Virus record (IMG/VR): IMGVR_UViG_3300036401_000371
Span: 1 to 49,289 of that record
Origin: a virus
Length of the DNA: 49,289 bases
Reading direction: 5' to 3' (one strand)
How positions within the stretch are numbered: position 1 is the first letter of the stretch; the number at the start of each line of letters is the position of its first letter. Of the stretch, positions 1 through 7,130 are shown piece after piece. Made by a program: the position numbers and the translations under genes. The notes beneath the pieces are model-generated. The model did no database searches. It was not told where the DNA came from and worked only from the letters and a program-made list of their open reading frames with translations.

Positions 1-94
1 CGATCGATTTTTTACACGCCCGGTCGCGGACTTAGCGTATTTTGCAAGCGATCGATTCTAAAAGGATTTGACACATACGGCGAGCGGGGAGCAT
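1..94. repeat. Terminal direct repeat, left copy
   Basis: The first 94 bases recur at the right end (49196-49289) with one difference, C17 against T49212. This is what a circular or circularly permuted phage genome looks like after linear assembly, so the unique genome is about 49,195 bp. The repeat contains two CGATCGAT sites (1-8 and 49-56) and the -35 of the early promoter. Being only 94 bp with a mismatch, it is more likely assembly overlap plus population variation than a true packaged terminal repeat. Confidence 0.9.
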
Positions 95-97
95 AAC
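68..97 (+). promoter_or_regulatory. Early promoter, TTGACA-N18-CATAAC
   Basis: A perfect -35 (68-73) is followed after 18 bases by CATAAC (92-97), four of six matches to the -10 consensus. Transcription would start near 104, ahead of a GGGGAGG ribosome site at 105-111, and would drive the plus-strand replication arm. A CGATCGAT element sits just upstream (49-56). The call is from sequence only. Confidence 0.6.
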
Positions 98-118
98 ACT
101 TGACGGGGAGGCGTGCCA

Positions 119-328
119 ATGCCGATTGATTCAGGGGATAGTAAGGGGCCTTGCTGCAAATGGTGCAGCGCGCTAATCCGCACTGAGGGGTGGAATCGCT
201 TTCCGCCTACTGTGTGGGCCGCGTGGATCGCTGGCTACTGCTCTCCGTACCATCAGGCGCGCGGCGCCAAGGATGTGGTGGAGCGCGGCGAAGCATGGTG
301 GCAGGATAACAGCGCGAGCCGTCGTTAA
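119..328 (+). CDS. Small Cys-rich protein, unknown function
   Basis: This is a 69-residue first gene of the plus-strand arm. The ATG at 119 is chosen over an in-frame GTG at 113 because GGGGAGG (105-111) lies seven bases before the ATG. The protein has a CCKWC motif near its N-terminus and a second YCSPYH site, suggesting one zinc-binding unit. Its stop overlaps the next start (TAATG), so the two are translationally coupled. No family is recognised. Confidence 0.7.
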   Translation: MPIDSGDSKGPCCKWCSALIRTEGWNRFPPTVWAAWIAGYCSPYHQARGAKDVVERGEAWWQDNSASRR

Positions 329-513
329 TGCGTACTTACATCCGCCTCGTGGTTGAGGTGGCGCGCGCTGAGACGCGCTGCGATTTCTGCCCGTGGGTGA
401 TCGCTGAGTACTCGTCAGTGTACATGCCCACGATCGGCGCTGTGCCCTTGGGGCGCTACTGCAATGCGGACCATGCGGAGCGTTCGCAGAGCGCAGAGGT
501 GGTTGCGCCATGA
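328..513 (+). CDS. Small putative zinc-binding protein
   Basis: The product has 61 residues. The motifs CDFCPWVI and, about 25 residues later, YCNADHAE give a C-x2-C...C-x3-H pattern typical of a single zinc knuckle. It overlaps the upstream stop (TAATG), and its own stop overlaps the next ATG. Function is unknown; DNA or RNA binding is an inference from the motif and the replication context. Confidence 0.7.
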   Translation: MRTYIRLVVEVARAETRCDFCPWVIAEYSSVYMPTIGAVPLGRYCNADHAERSQSAEVVAP

Positions 514-950
514 TTCCCATCAGTGCGATGCAGATCGCGGCGCTGCGTGCGCTCGCGAATGGCTCCAATGGGTTGGAGTTTCACGCGGCCACATCCAACG
601 GGCTGCTACGTCGTAGGCTCATTGAGCTGTATGTGGATGGCTGGCGCCTCACGGAAGCTGGGCGCGCTGAGGTGGCGAAGCTGCCCGAGCTACACACCGA
701 TCCGCAGCCTGTGACGCGTATGGGCGCCATTCAGGAAGTGGTGGCAGAGCGCGAAGAGGAAAGCATGGTACCCACGCCCATGCCTTCATCGGTGGATGCA
801 ATGCTACTGGAAGTGTGCTGTGACGAATTCGACGCGGCAATACAGTACCACGTGATTGCCCGTAGCAAAACCGTCACGTTGACGTATATTGGCTATCCGG
901 GGCGCTACTGGTCCATTTCGTTTTGCCCTTTCTGCGGCGCGAAGCGATGA
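510..950 (+). CDS. Hypothetical protein with C-terminal zinc ribbon
   Basis: The product has 146 residues. The N-terminal 60 residues look like a small winged-helix fold (LRALANGSNGLEF...LTEAGRAEV), reminiscent of DUF-type HTH proteins that sense end-of-gene coupling partners. The C-terminus is ISFCPFCGAKR, a rubredoxin-like CxxC knuckle. Another cysteine pair (EVCCDEF) lies mid-protein. The start overlaps the previous stop. Function is unknown. Confidence 0.7.
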   Translation: MIPISAMQIAALRALANGSNGLEFHAATSNGLLRRRLIELYVDGWRLTEAGRAEVAKLPELHTDPQPVTRMGAIQEVVAEREEESMVPTPMPSSVDAMLLEVCCDEFDAAIQYHVIARSKTVTLTYIGYPGRYWSISFCPFCGAKR

Positions 951-1129
951 GGCTGACATATCCGGGTGGCTGCCCTGCGCCGGGACACAGCGCGTTTTGC
1001 TGGGGTGCCATGCAAATGTGGTTGCGTTGGTTTCGTCGACCGCGCACGGAGCAAAACGCAGCGCGGTTGGTACTCATTGAGCCTGAGGGCGATCGTTGCT
1101 TGGCCGATTGCGTGGGGAAAGTCGCATGA
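947..1129 (+). CDS. Small Cys-containing protein
   Basis: The product has 60 residues. The ATG at 947 overlaps the upstream stop (ATGA), and its own stop overlaps the helicase start at 1126 in the same way. Four cysteines are spread over the chain (PGGCPAPGHSAFCW and DRCLADC). The basic stretch RWFRRPRTEQ may bind nucleic acid. No homology is recognised; the call rests on coupling at both ends. Confidence 0.6.
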   Translation: MRLTYPGGCPAPGHSAFCWGAMQMWLRWFRRPRTEQNAARLVLIEPEGDRCLADCVGKVA

Positions 1130-2802
1130 AACAGATCGCAAAAGAGTGGTGGCGCATCGATTGGCGGCCCATCTATGAGCGCACGGGCCTCGCGCCAACG
1201 CAGGTGCCCGGCGTTCGCTGTGCGCCCGGTAGCGTCTGGGCCGAAGTCCACTTGACGCACTTGAGGCAGCTCGGGTTGGCCGTGCCGTCAATCTCTTTGC
1301 CAGGTACGCGCGCGCTTGAAGATGCGGGCTATTTGTTTCGCGATAAGCTGCGGCCGCATCAGGTGGATGGGCTGCGCTACATCCGATCGCGCCGCGGTAC
1401 TCTCCTCGCTGATGAAATGCGCGTCGGTAAGACGGCAACGACGATGTACAGCCACGATTCGAATGATGGAACCATGTTCATCATCGGGCCGCTTGCCGCT
1501 CGCGCTGTTTGGCACGAATGGGCCGCGCGTCGGTTTGGGTGGTGCGGCGACGTGGTTTGCAGCATTTGCCGTCGAGTGCGCTCTGACTTAGTTGGTGCGA
1601 CTGCGCTGAAAGACGCCCCTGTTTCGTTCGTGGCGCTTGAAAGTCGCTCACCGACGGAGGCACAGGTTACGGCCGCGCAGAGCGCCAAGGTGGTTTTCTG
1701 CCACTTCGCAATCATGCCAGCATGGCGGTTTTTGTTCGAACACCTCCGCATCGGTACTCTCGTGGTTGACGAGATCCACCTCCCACAGAGCGGGATGCAG
1801 TCGCGCAAGAGTGAGACGGGCGGCGCGATTCGCTTCATGAATACCGTCGCCAAGCGCGCCGTGTTCCTGAGTGGCTCCCCGCTATGGAACAAGCCAAAGG
1901 GGCTGTGGCACATCCTGGACATGCTCAATCCGGGGGCGTGGGGCGATTATTGGACATTCTGCAAGAGGTATGCGGATGCGAAGCCGGGTGCGTATGGGTG
2001 GCGTGCTGAGGGCAGCTCACACGAAGAGGAGCTGCGGACGCGGCTACAGGAAACCATGTTGCGTCGCACGTGGAAGGATATCGCGAGCAATCTTCCGCCA
2101 ATTCAACGCGGAGTTGAGATCGTTCCACTCAGCGACGCCACTCGTGATCGTGTCGAGGAATCCGCGGCGCGATTGCGGGCTGGTACTGCGTCGACAGTTG
2201 TGGGCGATCTTGCTCGCTTGCGAAAAATGTATGCCAAGGAAAAAGCAAACGCGGCGATGATTAAGGCGCGCGAGGCGATGCAGGATGGCCACAGCGTCAT
2301 TGTGTGGACGTGGCATCGTGAAGTGGCTGCGGAGCTGGCCACGACGATCGCAAGTGTCTCCGATGCGAGTACGGTTCACATCGATGGGGATACGCCCCCG
2401 AGTGAGCGCGAGCGCATCATCGAGCATGCGCGAACCATGGCCGCGTCGCGCCCCGTGTGCCTCGTGGCAACCATGGGTGCCTTGGCCACAGCCGTCAATC
2501 TCAGCTTCGCCGATGTGGAGATCTTCGCTGAGCTGGATTGGAACCCCGATTCCATCGCTCAGGCGGAAATGCGCCCCTACGACGGCACGCGCCCGATCGC
2601 GTCGGTGTTTCTCGTCGCTGATTGCGAAGTGGAGCAAAAACTCATGGATGCGCTGTTATCAAAATTCGAGGTGAAAGATAAGTTGGGCGTCGCTCCTGGG
2701 GTGGGCAGCGTCGCGGATGTGCTGCAAGCCTCGATCGGCGTGGAGAGCGCGCGTTCACTCGACGCGCTTGCGGCGGCTGTCATGGCGGAGGTGTGCGAGT
2801 GA
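1126..2802 (+). CDS. SNF2/DEAD-like superfamily 2 helicase
   Basis: This is a 558-residue ATP-dependent DNA translocase, probably acting in phage replication or recombination. An SNF2-type Q/motif I region (LRPHQVDGLRYI, then LLADEMRVGKTAT with GKT at 101-103) is followed by motif II DEIH (215-218), motif III SGSPLWN (249) and a C-terminal RecA lobe with QAEMRPYDGTRP as motif VI. The usual Q-x2-R-x-H-R-x-GQ of SNF2 proteins is altered there. A CSIC pair near residue 145 is an unusual insertion. The ATG at 1126 (ATGA overlap) is preferred over an upstream TTG at 1096. PD-(D/E)XK nuclease and ATPase genes follow. Confidence 0.9.
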   Translation: MKQIAKEWWRIDWRPIYERTGLAPTQVPGVRCAPGSVWAEVHLTHLRQLGLAVPSISLPGTRALEDAGYLFRDKLRPHQVDGLRYIRSRRGTLLADEMRVGKTATTMYSHDSNDGTMFIIGPLAARAVWHEWAARRFGWCGDVVCSICRRVRSDLVGATALKDAPVSFVALESRSPTEAQVTAAQSAKVVFCHFAIMPAWRFLFEHLRIGTLVVDEIHLPQSGMQSRKSETGGAIRFMNTVAKRAVFLSGSPLWNKPKGLWHILDMLNPGAWGDYWTFCKRYADAKPGAYGWRAEGSSHEEELRTRLQETMLRRTWKDIASNLPPIQRGVEIVPLSDATRDRVEESAARLRAGTASTVVGDLARLRKMYAKEKANAAMIKAREAMQDGHSVIVWTWHREVAAELATTIASVSDASTVHIDGDTPPSERERIIEHARTMAASRPVCLVATMGALATAVNLSFADVEIFAELDWNPDSIAQAEMRPYDGTRPIASVFLVADCEVEQKLMDALLSKFEVKDKLGVAPGVGSVADVLQASIGVESARSLDALAAAVMAEVCE

Positions 2803-2987
2803 TCGATCGTGAGTTTCAGGCATGGCTAAAAAAGAGTCGCGCTGCGGTTACGATCGATGCGAACGGTGCGTCGGTAGATACGAAGTGGTGCGCGACTGCG
2901 CGAGATCTGACACGTGCGTATTACGCGTATGGCCGCACGGCGCGGCTTGCGATTCGCGCCATGATGCGTGGATGGGGGCGGATATGA
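2799..2987 (+). CDS. Small basic protein, unknown
   Basis: The product has 62 residues, starting with GTG in a GTGA overlap with the helicase stop. The chain is basic and helical (REFQAWLKKSRAAV, RLAIRAMMRGWGRI) with one cysteine. Its stop overlaps the ATG at 2984. No family is recognised. Coupling to the helicase suggests an accessory role. Confidence 0.6.
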   Translation: MIDREFQAWLKKSRAAVTIDANGASVDTKWCATARDLTRAYYAYGRTARLAIRAMMRGWGRI

Positions 2988-3160
2988 TCCAGCCTGTGAC
3001 GCTGTGGCTGCGAATCGTGTGCGCTGTGCGCGGTCACAATTGGTTTCGCCTGTGGGCGTTGCAATACATTTCCCCATTCGAACGGCGGCAACATCGCACG
3101 TACGGATGGGTGTGTAGCCGCTGCGCAAAAAAGGTTGACGACATCAATAAGGCGCGGTAG
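2984..3160 (+). CDS. Small protein with C-terminal CxxC
   Basis: The product has 58 residues. It starts in an ATGA overlap with the preceding gene. The body LRIVCAVRGHNWFRLW is followed by YGWVCSRCAKK, so H and C residues form a likely zinc site. The general pattern (G-H-x-W ... C-x2-C) is common in tiny phage zinc proteins of unknown role. Confidence 0.6.
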   Translation: MIQPVTLWLRIVCAVRGHNWFRLWALQYISPFERRQHRTYGWVCSRCAKKVDDINKAR

Positions 3161-3186
3161 CGTCTGTTTTCTGTGAGGGCGAGACG

Positions 3187-3393
3187 ATGAAGAAAAGCAA
3201 AGACGAATTTGTCCACCTGACGATCGAATTTGTGCCCGGCATTTGCTGCGCACACGAATGGCGGCCCAGCCGCTTCCCCGGTCACGAAGAGTGCGCGAAG
3301 TGCCCGGCCACGTGCAACCGCGGCAAGGATGGCAAGATCGAGCATTATTCCAACAGCCGCGTTGATTACGCGATCCCCAAGCTGGTGGGCTGA
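3187..3393 (+). CDS. Small zinc-ribbon-like protein
   Basis: The product has 68 residues. Cysteines and histidines are arranged as CCAHEW...GHEECAKCPATC, a probable zinc-binding cluster. A purine-rich GAGGGCGAGACG precedes the ATG by a few bases. The stop overlaps the next start (TGATG). It lies directly upstream of the nuclease and may work with it, but no function can be assigned. Confidence 0.65.
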   Translation: MKKSKDEFVHLTIEFVPGICCAHEWRPSRFPGHEECAKCPATCNRGKDGKIEHYSNSRVDYAIPKLVG

Positions 3394-4454
3394 TGGGCAC
3401 GCCGATCGAAGCGGGGGATTTCACCCTTGATATGCCGCTCGATTTCGAGGCGCGGCTGTGCCAGCCCATCGAAGCCGCGATCGAGCTGGTGTGCAATGAG
3501 CTGGATCTCCCTCTCATTGGCGGCCCCTCGGGCAAGGGTTGGAGTCGCGTCTCTACTGCGCAGCGCTGCCCGCGCCTCTTCTCCATTGAGCACGTGATCG
3601 GTGCGGGGCAAGAGGCGCGCAATCCCGCTGCGCCGTTGCAAATCGGTGCGCTCTATCACTTCTTGCAGGCGCTGTATTACGCCGCGGGCCTCGGCCCCTG
3701 CGCGCTCAGTGACAAGGGCCTCATCGCTGAGGCAGCGATCGGACATCGGCGTGGGAAGCGCCCCAAGTTTTTCGAAGTGCCTCCGAACGCAGCCGATGAG
3801 GCGTTGAAGCTCCTCAAAGAAATGTCGACGCCGCTTGAAGCGGACTTGCAGGCGACGGTGGAGGGTACGGAGAAGTCTCCGCGCCCATCGGCCAAGATCG
3901 TGGCTGAGGCGGAGCGCTGCTTTGACGCTCACACGCAGTATTACGGTGAGGGCAATGAAGACGTGATCCCGCTCGCGATCGAGTGGTGGGCGAACAATGA
4001 TCCGCTCGATTACACGTGCCGCTACGACATCATCGCGCGCCTGGGGGAACAGGATCCGCTGTGTTCGGATGCGTTGCCGCCGGGTAGCGTGGTGGTGTTC
4101 GAACGCAAAACGGCGGCATATCTGAGCGAAATGGCGCAGAGCGGTTGGTTTCTCGACGGCGAAATTCTAGGTGAGCTGTTGAATTGGCAGCCCAGCGGGT
4201 GTGAGGCATTGTTCGGCCCCCTCGCCGCTGTCGTGGTGGATATCGTCACCAAAGCCAAGAAACAGCAGTTTCTGCGCGTCGTGGTGCCTCCGACGACGCC
4301 AGCCGTCGCCAATCACGGCAAGTGGATTCGCTACATGCAAGCCGAAATGCATCGGTGGGAGGCCACTGGTGTCTATCCGCAGTATTTCACGCAGTGTTTC
4401 GATAAGTGGGGCAAGTGCGGCGCCTTCGACCTTTGTGCAGGCGGTGGCAAATGA
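3393..4454 (+). CDS. Cas4/RecB-like PD-(D/E)XK nuclease, Fe-S type
   Basis: This 353-residue putative exonuclease probably processes DNA ends for replication or recombination. The N-terminal STAQRCPRLF (C59) matches the S-x4-C-P-R signature of Cas4/AddB nucleases. Catalytic residues are D212 (RYDII) and E237-x-K239 (VVFERKTA). The C-terminal FTQCFDKWGKCGAFDLC supplies three more cysteines (about 335, 342 and 348), completing a likely 4Fe-4S cluster with C59. The helicase-nuclease-Sak4-SSB order is a recurring phage recombination module. Start and stop are both coupled to neighbours. Confidence 0.85.
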   Translation: MGTPIEAGDFTLDMPLDFEARLCQPIEAAIELVCNELDLPLIGGPSGKGWSRVSTAQRCPRLFSIEHVIGAGQEARNPAAPLQIGALYHFLQALYYAAGLGPCALSDKGLIAEAAIGHRRGKRPKFFEVPPNAADEALKLLKEMSTPLEADLQATVEGTEKSPRPSAKIVAEAERCFDAHTQYYGEGNEDVIPLAIEWWANNDPLDYTCRYDIIARLGEQDPLCSDALPPGSVVVFERKTAAYLSEMAQSGWFLDGEILGELLNWQPSGCEALFGPLAAVVVDIVTKAKKQQFLRVVVPPTTPAVANHGKWIRYMQAEMHRWEATGVYPQYFTQCFDKWGKCGAFDLCAGGGK

Positions 4455-4603
4455 GCGATTGGTACGTTTTTATACTGCAATTGTTATTCGTCGTCGGTTG
4501 CCATTTTTATTGGAGGCTGGGCGCCGATGCGGAGCGTGAAAAAGAAGCGAAGCGACGCGCCGATGCGCAGCGCTACAACGTCGAGGAGGGGCCTTACCGA
4601 TGA
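4451..4603 (+). CDS. Small single-pass membrane protein
   Basis: The product has 50 residues. One hydrophobic segment (VFILQLLFVVGCHFYW, residues 5-20) is followed by a charged, Arg/Glu-rich tail (EREKEAKRRADAQRYN), so it is predicted N-out or N-in with a cytoplasmic helix. The ATG overlaps the nuclease stop (ATGA), and its stop overlaps the next ATG. Why a membrane protein sits in a replication operon is unclear; anchoring the replisome is one guess. Confidence 0.6.
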   Translation: MSDWYVFILQLLFVVGCHFYWRLGADAEREKEAKRRADAQRYNVEEGPYR

Positions 4604-4848
4604 CGGCGTGGATGGAGTACGCAGGCAAGGCGCCATTCTTCGGCCAAAAGGTGTATCGCGTCGGGCCTCGCACCGTGTCGACGACGGGGAAGCTTGCCGT
4701 GGGCACGGCTGGGGTGGTGGTTGCGGAAGGTGAGCAAGGCGCGTTGAAAATCACTCGCCTCGTGTGCGTTCACCTCTTCGCGGATACCGTGTTCCAAGTT
4801 GATGAAGGCGGCGCTTTCTTTCCTGAGCCCAATGCGGAGGGTAAATAG
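4600..4848 (+). CDS. Small beta-rich protein, unknown
   Basis: The product has 82 residues, predicted as mainly beta strands (TVSTTGKLAVGTAGVVV, ALKITRLVCVHLF), with an SH3-like look (G-x-V-x-G-D style turns). It ends in PNAEGK; the following small gene ends in PDAEGK. The two genes share identical 3' ends and downstream start sequences through a 24-bp repeat. Confidence 0.65.
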   Translation: MTAWMEYAGKAPFFGQKVYRVGPRTVSTTGKLAVGTAGVVVAEGEQGALKITRLVCVHLFADTVFQVDEGGAFFPEPNAEGK

Positions 4849-4857
4849 ATGCCTCGT
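4834..4857 (+). repeat. 24-bp direct repeat at a gene junction, copy 1
   Basis: An identical 24-base sequence spans 4834-4857 and 5014-5037. Each copy covers the last codons of one gene (AEGK-stop), an SD-like GGAGG, and the first codons (ATGCCTCGT, MPR) of the next. The unit between copies is exactly one small gene (4849-5028), which looks like a gene insertion or duplication through the repeat. Confidence 0.85.
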
Positions 4858-5028
4858 GATTATACGAACGTGCCGCTGGGCGAGTTGAATTGGTCGTCGC
4901 TGAAAGTGGGCGACCGCGTGCGCTTACCTGATGGGCGTTTGGCGACGGTGCGCAAAGAATATTGGTACGACGAAACGAAGGCGCTTCCACAGCAGTTGGA
5001 AGTGGAACCTGACGCGGAGGGTAAATAG
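4849..5028 (+). CDS. Small KOW/SH3-like protein, unknown
   Basis: The product has 59 residues. The ATG follows the upstream TAG directly, with GCGGAGGGTAAATAG ahead of it as ribosome site. The segment SLKVGDRVRLPDGRLATV has the V-G-D-x-V shape of small SH3/KOW beta barrels. The gene is bounded by a 24-bp direct repeat, so it could have been gained or could be lost by recombination. Confidence 0.65.
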   Translation: MPRDYTNVPLGELNWSSLKVGDRVRLPDGRLATVRKEYWYDETKALPQQLEVEPDAEGK

Positions 5029-5037
5029 ATGCCTCGT
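5014..5037 (+). repeat. 24-bp direct repeat at a gene junction, copy 2
   Basis: This is the second copy of the junction sequence described at 4834-4857. It joins the end of the small SH3-like gene to the start of the Sak4-like ATPase, so both downstream proteins start with MPR. Confidence 0.85.
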
Positions 5038-5802
5038 ATCGATTTATCGAAGCCTCCGCAGACGCTGATCCGTACAAGCTTCGTGTATGGTGCGTACGGA
5101 GCTGGGAAAACGGATTTCTGCGCCACGTATCCAAAGGTGGCGTGGATCGGTTCCAACCGTGAGGGTGGCGCGGAAACGATGCGGTGGATGGACCGCAGTC
5201 GCTGGTATGAGCCCAACGTGGCGCCTGATGTCTACGCCGTGGAGAACATGGCGCAGATGCTCCAACACCTCAACAAAGACATCATGCCCAAGGTGCAGGA
5301 AGGGCGCATCAAAACGATCGTGTTGGAGCTTTCTTTTTACACCGACGATTTGATCCGCTCCGCCCCGGAAGGCGCCACGGGCTGGACGATCTACGGCGAT
5401 CTTGAAAAACACATCATCGGCAAAGATGAGCAGTGGAAGCGGATCCCCGGCCTTCGCATCGTCTACAACGCCTTAGCCAACCCTGAGCCCGACGACAAGA
5501 AACCGGCAGGGCCACTCATGGCTGGCAAGGCGCTCGCGCGCAAGCTGCCCGCCATTTGCGATCTGATCGGCTACCTGCGTACGGAAGAGGTGGGTGGGCA
5601 GCTTGATCGCATCCTGCACTTGCAGCCCTATTCCAATTTCCCCGCGCGGCATCGCTACGGTACTCGGTTGCCTGCCTTCATTCGCAACCCGACGTATCGC
5701 ATGCTGGAAGATTTGATCAATGGCCGTGCAGTCGCTGACGCGCAGGGTGTGGTGTCGCCGAAGGCGCTTACGGCTATTCCGGGGTTGCCTGCACTGAAAT
5801 AA
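5029..5802 (+). CDS. Sak4-like RecA-fold ATPase (AAA_24)
   Basis: The product has 257 residues. The P-loop GAYGAGKT (21-28) and a Walker B-like IVLELSFYTDD near residue 100 match short RecA/Sak4 single-strand annealing ATPases. These promote recombination with a partner SSB. The C-terminus has RHRYGTRLP and NPTYRMLEDL, typical of the phage AAA_24 group. The next gene is a DUF669-like SSB, the usual partner. The first aspartate of Walker B is replaced by E/L in IVLELS, so activity may be altered. Confidence 0.8.
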   Translation: MPRIDLSKPPQTLIRTSFVYGAYGAGKTDFCATYPKVAWIGSNREGGAETMRWMDRSRWYEPNVAPDVYAVENMAQMLQHLNKDIMPKVQEGRIKTIVLELSFYTDDLIRSAPEGATGWTIYGDLEKHIIGKDEQWKRIPGLRIVYNALANPEPDDKKPAGPLMAGKALARKLPAICDLIGYLRTEEVGGQLDRILHLQPYSNFPARHRYGTRLPAFIRNPTYRMLEDLINGRAVADAQGVVSPKALTAIPGLPALK

Positions 5803-5806
5803 TCGC

Positions 5807-5835
5807 TTGCATCTATTTTGCGCGTACGGTACGCT
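5807..5835 (+). promoter_or_regulatory. Possible promoter, TTGCAT-N17-TACGCT
   Basis: The 108-bp gap before the SSB gene is one of the larger gaps in the plus arm. TTGCAT (5807-5812) and TACGCT (5830-5835) are 17 bases apart, but the -10 match is weak. A second, SSB-specific promoter would suit an abundant protein. A purine-rich leader (AAAAGGGAGAAAAAGAACG) gives a strong ribosome site before 5911. Confidence 0.3.
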
Positions 5836-5910
5836 GGGGAGGTTGGAACGCAGAAAAAGCTGTAGTGAAGCAAAAGCAAAGAGAATCAACGAAAAGGGAG
5901 AAAAAGAACG

Positions 5911-6882
5911 ATGAGCAAGGAAAAGCAGCAAGTGACCGATTGGGCGTTGGATGTTTCGGATGCGGAGCTGTCGAAGGCCAATCCGAACAATTTCGGCGGT
6001 GAGTTTCGGCGCGTCCACTACGGCGATCCGTACACCCTCGAAATTGCCGACGCTCAGCAGGAAGCCAAGGAAGGCGCCAAGCCGCACGTGATGCTCGTGC
6101 TGACGTGGAAGGTCGTTGCCGCGGGCTTCGACGCGGGCAAGGATTACATCGGCGACAGCATCGTGGCGCGCTACGCGGGTAGCCCGCAGTCGCCCAAGCT
6201 GATGCAAGACAGCCGCGCGCGTCTCTTCGCCGCGCTGAAGCTGGGCCCCGGTCAGCACAAGCGTTCGGCCCTCATCGGCAAACGCGTGGACGCGGCGATC
6301 GTCTGGAATCTTGCCGCGCCGTACACCAATCAGGAGACGGGCAAGATCAGCCGATCGGTGTTCGCCAACGTGACGGGCGAGCGCCCTGTGGGTGGCCAGT
6401 GCCCGCCCACGCTCGATCCCGAGAAGATGAGCGCCAAGGCGGCGGCGTGGATCGAGGAGAACTATGGTGAGGAGAGCGACACGGGCGGCAGCTCGGATAC
6501 CCCGGCGTGGGAACAGCCTGCGACGGCCGTGGGCAGCGAGGCGGACGCGGGCGACGCGGGCGATACCGCTCCGTCGTGGCGCCCTGAGTCGGAGATCACC
6601 GATCCGGGCGTCTTCACCTACCGCGCCTTGATCAAGCTCGGCCACGAGCACGCCGATGCGGCCCGCGAGGGTCTCACGCAGCTCGGGTTCGATCCCGATG
6701 GCCCGGTTGACGTCGCCCAGCTTTCCGGCGAAATCGCTGAGCAGTACAAGGCGAAGTTTGCGCCGGCCAAGCCCGCGGGCCTTCCGGGGCTGCCCAGCCT
6801 CGGCGCGAGCAACGGGGCGGCTGCCGGTGGCACGGCCGCTGCGCCCGCGCGCCGCACGGGCACCCGTTCGAAGTCCGCGTAA
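5911..6882 (+). CDS. Single-stranded DNA-binding protein, DUF669-like
   Basis: The product has 323 residues. The N-terminal 180 residues form a beta-rich domain (YTLEIADAQQEAKEG, VMLVLTWKVVAAG, GDSIVARY, LIGKRVDAAIVW) of the kind found in DUF669 proteins that accompany Sak4 ATPases. An acidic, Ser/Asp-rich linker follows (about 185-230), then a second small domain (ITDPGVFTYRALIKLG) and a Pro/Ala tail ending RRTGTRSKSA. It would coat single-stranded DNA at forks or annealing sites. Assignment rests on pattern and neighbour, not on a strict motif. Confidence 0.7.
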   Translation: MSKEKQQVTDWALDVSDAELSKANPNNFGGEFRRVHYGDPYTLEIADAQQEAKEGAKPHVMLVLTWKVVAAGFDAGKDYIGDSIVARYAGSPQSPKLMQDSRARLFAALKLGPGQHKRSALIGKRVDAAIVWNLAAPYTNQETGKISRSVFANVTGERPVGGQCPPTLDPEKMSAKAAAWIEENYGEESDTGGSSDTPAWEQPATAVGSEADAGDAGDTAPSWRPESEITDPGVFTYRALIKLGHEHADAAREGLTQLGFDPDGPVDVAQLSGEIAEQYKAKFAPAKPAGLPGLPSLGASNGAAAGGTAAAPARRTGTRSKSA

Positions 6883-6884
6883 GC

Positions 6885-6905
6885 CCTATCCGGTAGCCGG
6901 ATAGG
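6885..6905 (+). terminator. Perfect hairpin after SSB gene
   Basis: CCTATCCGG, loop TAG, CCGGATAGG forms a 9-bp stem two bases after the SSB stop codon. There is no T-run, so it is not a classic intrinsic terminator. It may stabilise the 3' end or act with another factor. Confidence 0.45.
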
Positions 6906-7035
6906 CCGCGCGTAGGTATGGCTGCGCGCGAATAAAATCCACGGGGTGAAGCTGAAAATGGTCCGCGTCACAGGGCGTCGACGGCCCCAGCAACTGTGGT
7001 CGCCATGGGGGTAAGGCGTGAATCCCCCACTTTTC
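6906..7035 (+). ncRNA. Structured non-coding stretch upstream of tRNA-like element
   Basis: No credible ORF starts here. Two strong hairpins are visible: GGCCCCAG-CAA-CTGTGGTC (about 6979-6998, one mismatch and one G-U) enclosed by GGCG/CGCC, and TGGGGG...CCCCCA (about 7010-7029) with a 12-13 base loop. Together with the tRNA-like 3' half that follows, the whole 6906-7127 segment may be one structured RNA. No known RNA family is recognised with certainty. Confidence 0.35.
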
Positions 7036-7127
7036 GCAGCGGACGCTAGGGCGTGCGCAACGGTGGGGCTCCTGCCCGTAATGGCGCAGTATCCGTATGG
7101 CGGTAGGTTCGAATCCTGCCCGCTGCA
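7036..7127 (+). tRNA. tRNA-like element, non-canonical 5' half
   Basis: The 3' half is textbook: T-stem GTAGG (7103-7107), loop TTCGAAT, CCTGC, then acceptor strand CCGCTGC (7120-7126) and discriminator A. GCAGCGG at 7036-7042 pairs with the acceptor strand over all seven positions, giving a 92-nt molecule with room for a long variable arm (ATGG...CCGT, 7081-7096). However, position 8 is not T and no normal D-arm is seen. The best anticodon arm (CTCCTGC loop, CCT) has a mismatch. An alternative start at 7057 gives T8 but a poor anticodon arm. No CCA is encoded. It may be a degenerate tRNA or a tRNA mimic. Confidence 0.4.
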
Positions 7128-7130
7128 CTG

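Noticed and set aside
6930-7030. Possible cobalamin riboswitch, because of GGCCCCAGCAACTGTGG.
   Set aside because: Only a loose likeness to the B12 box; the other conserved parts are missing and the downstream genes have no link to cobalamin.
7057-7127. A normal 71-nt tRNA starting at GCAACGG with T at position 8.
   Set aside because: The acceptor has one mismatch, the D-loop would have only four to six bases and no anticodon loop with T33 can be formed.
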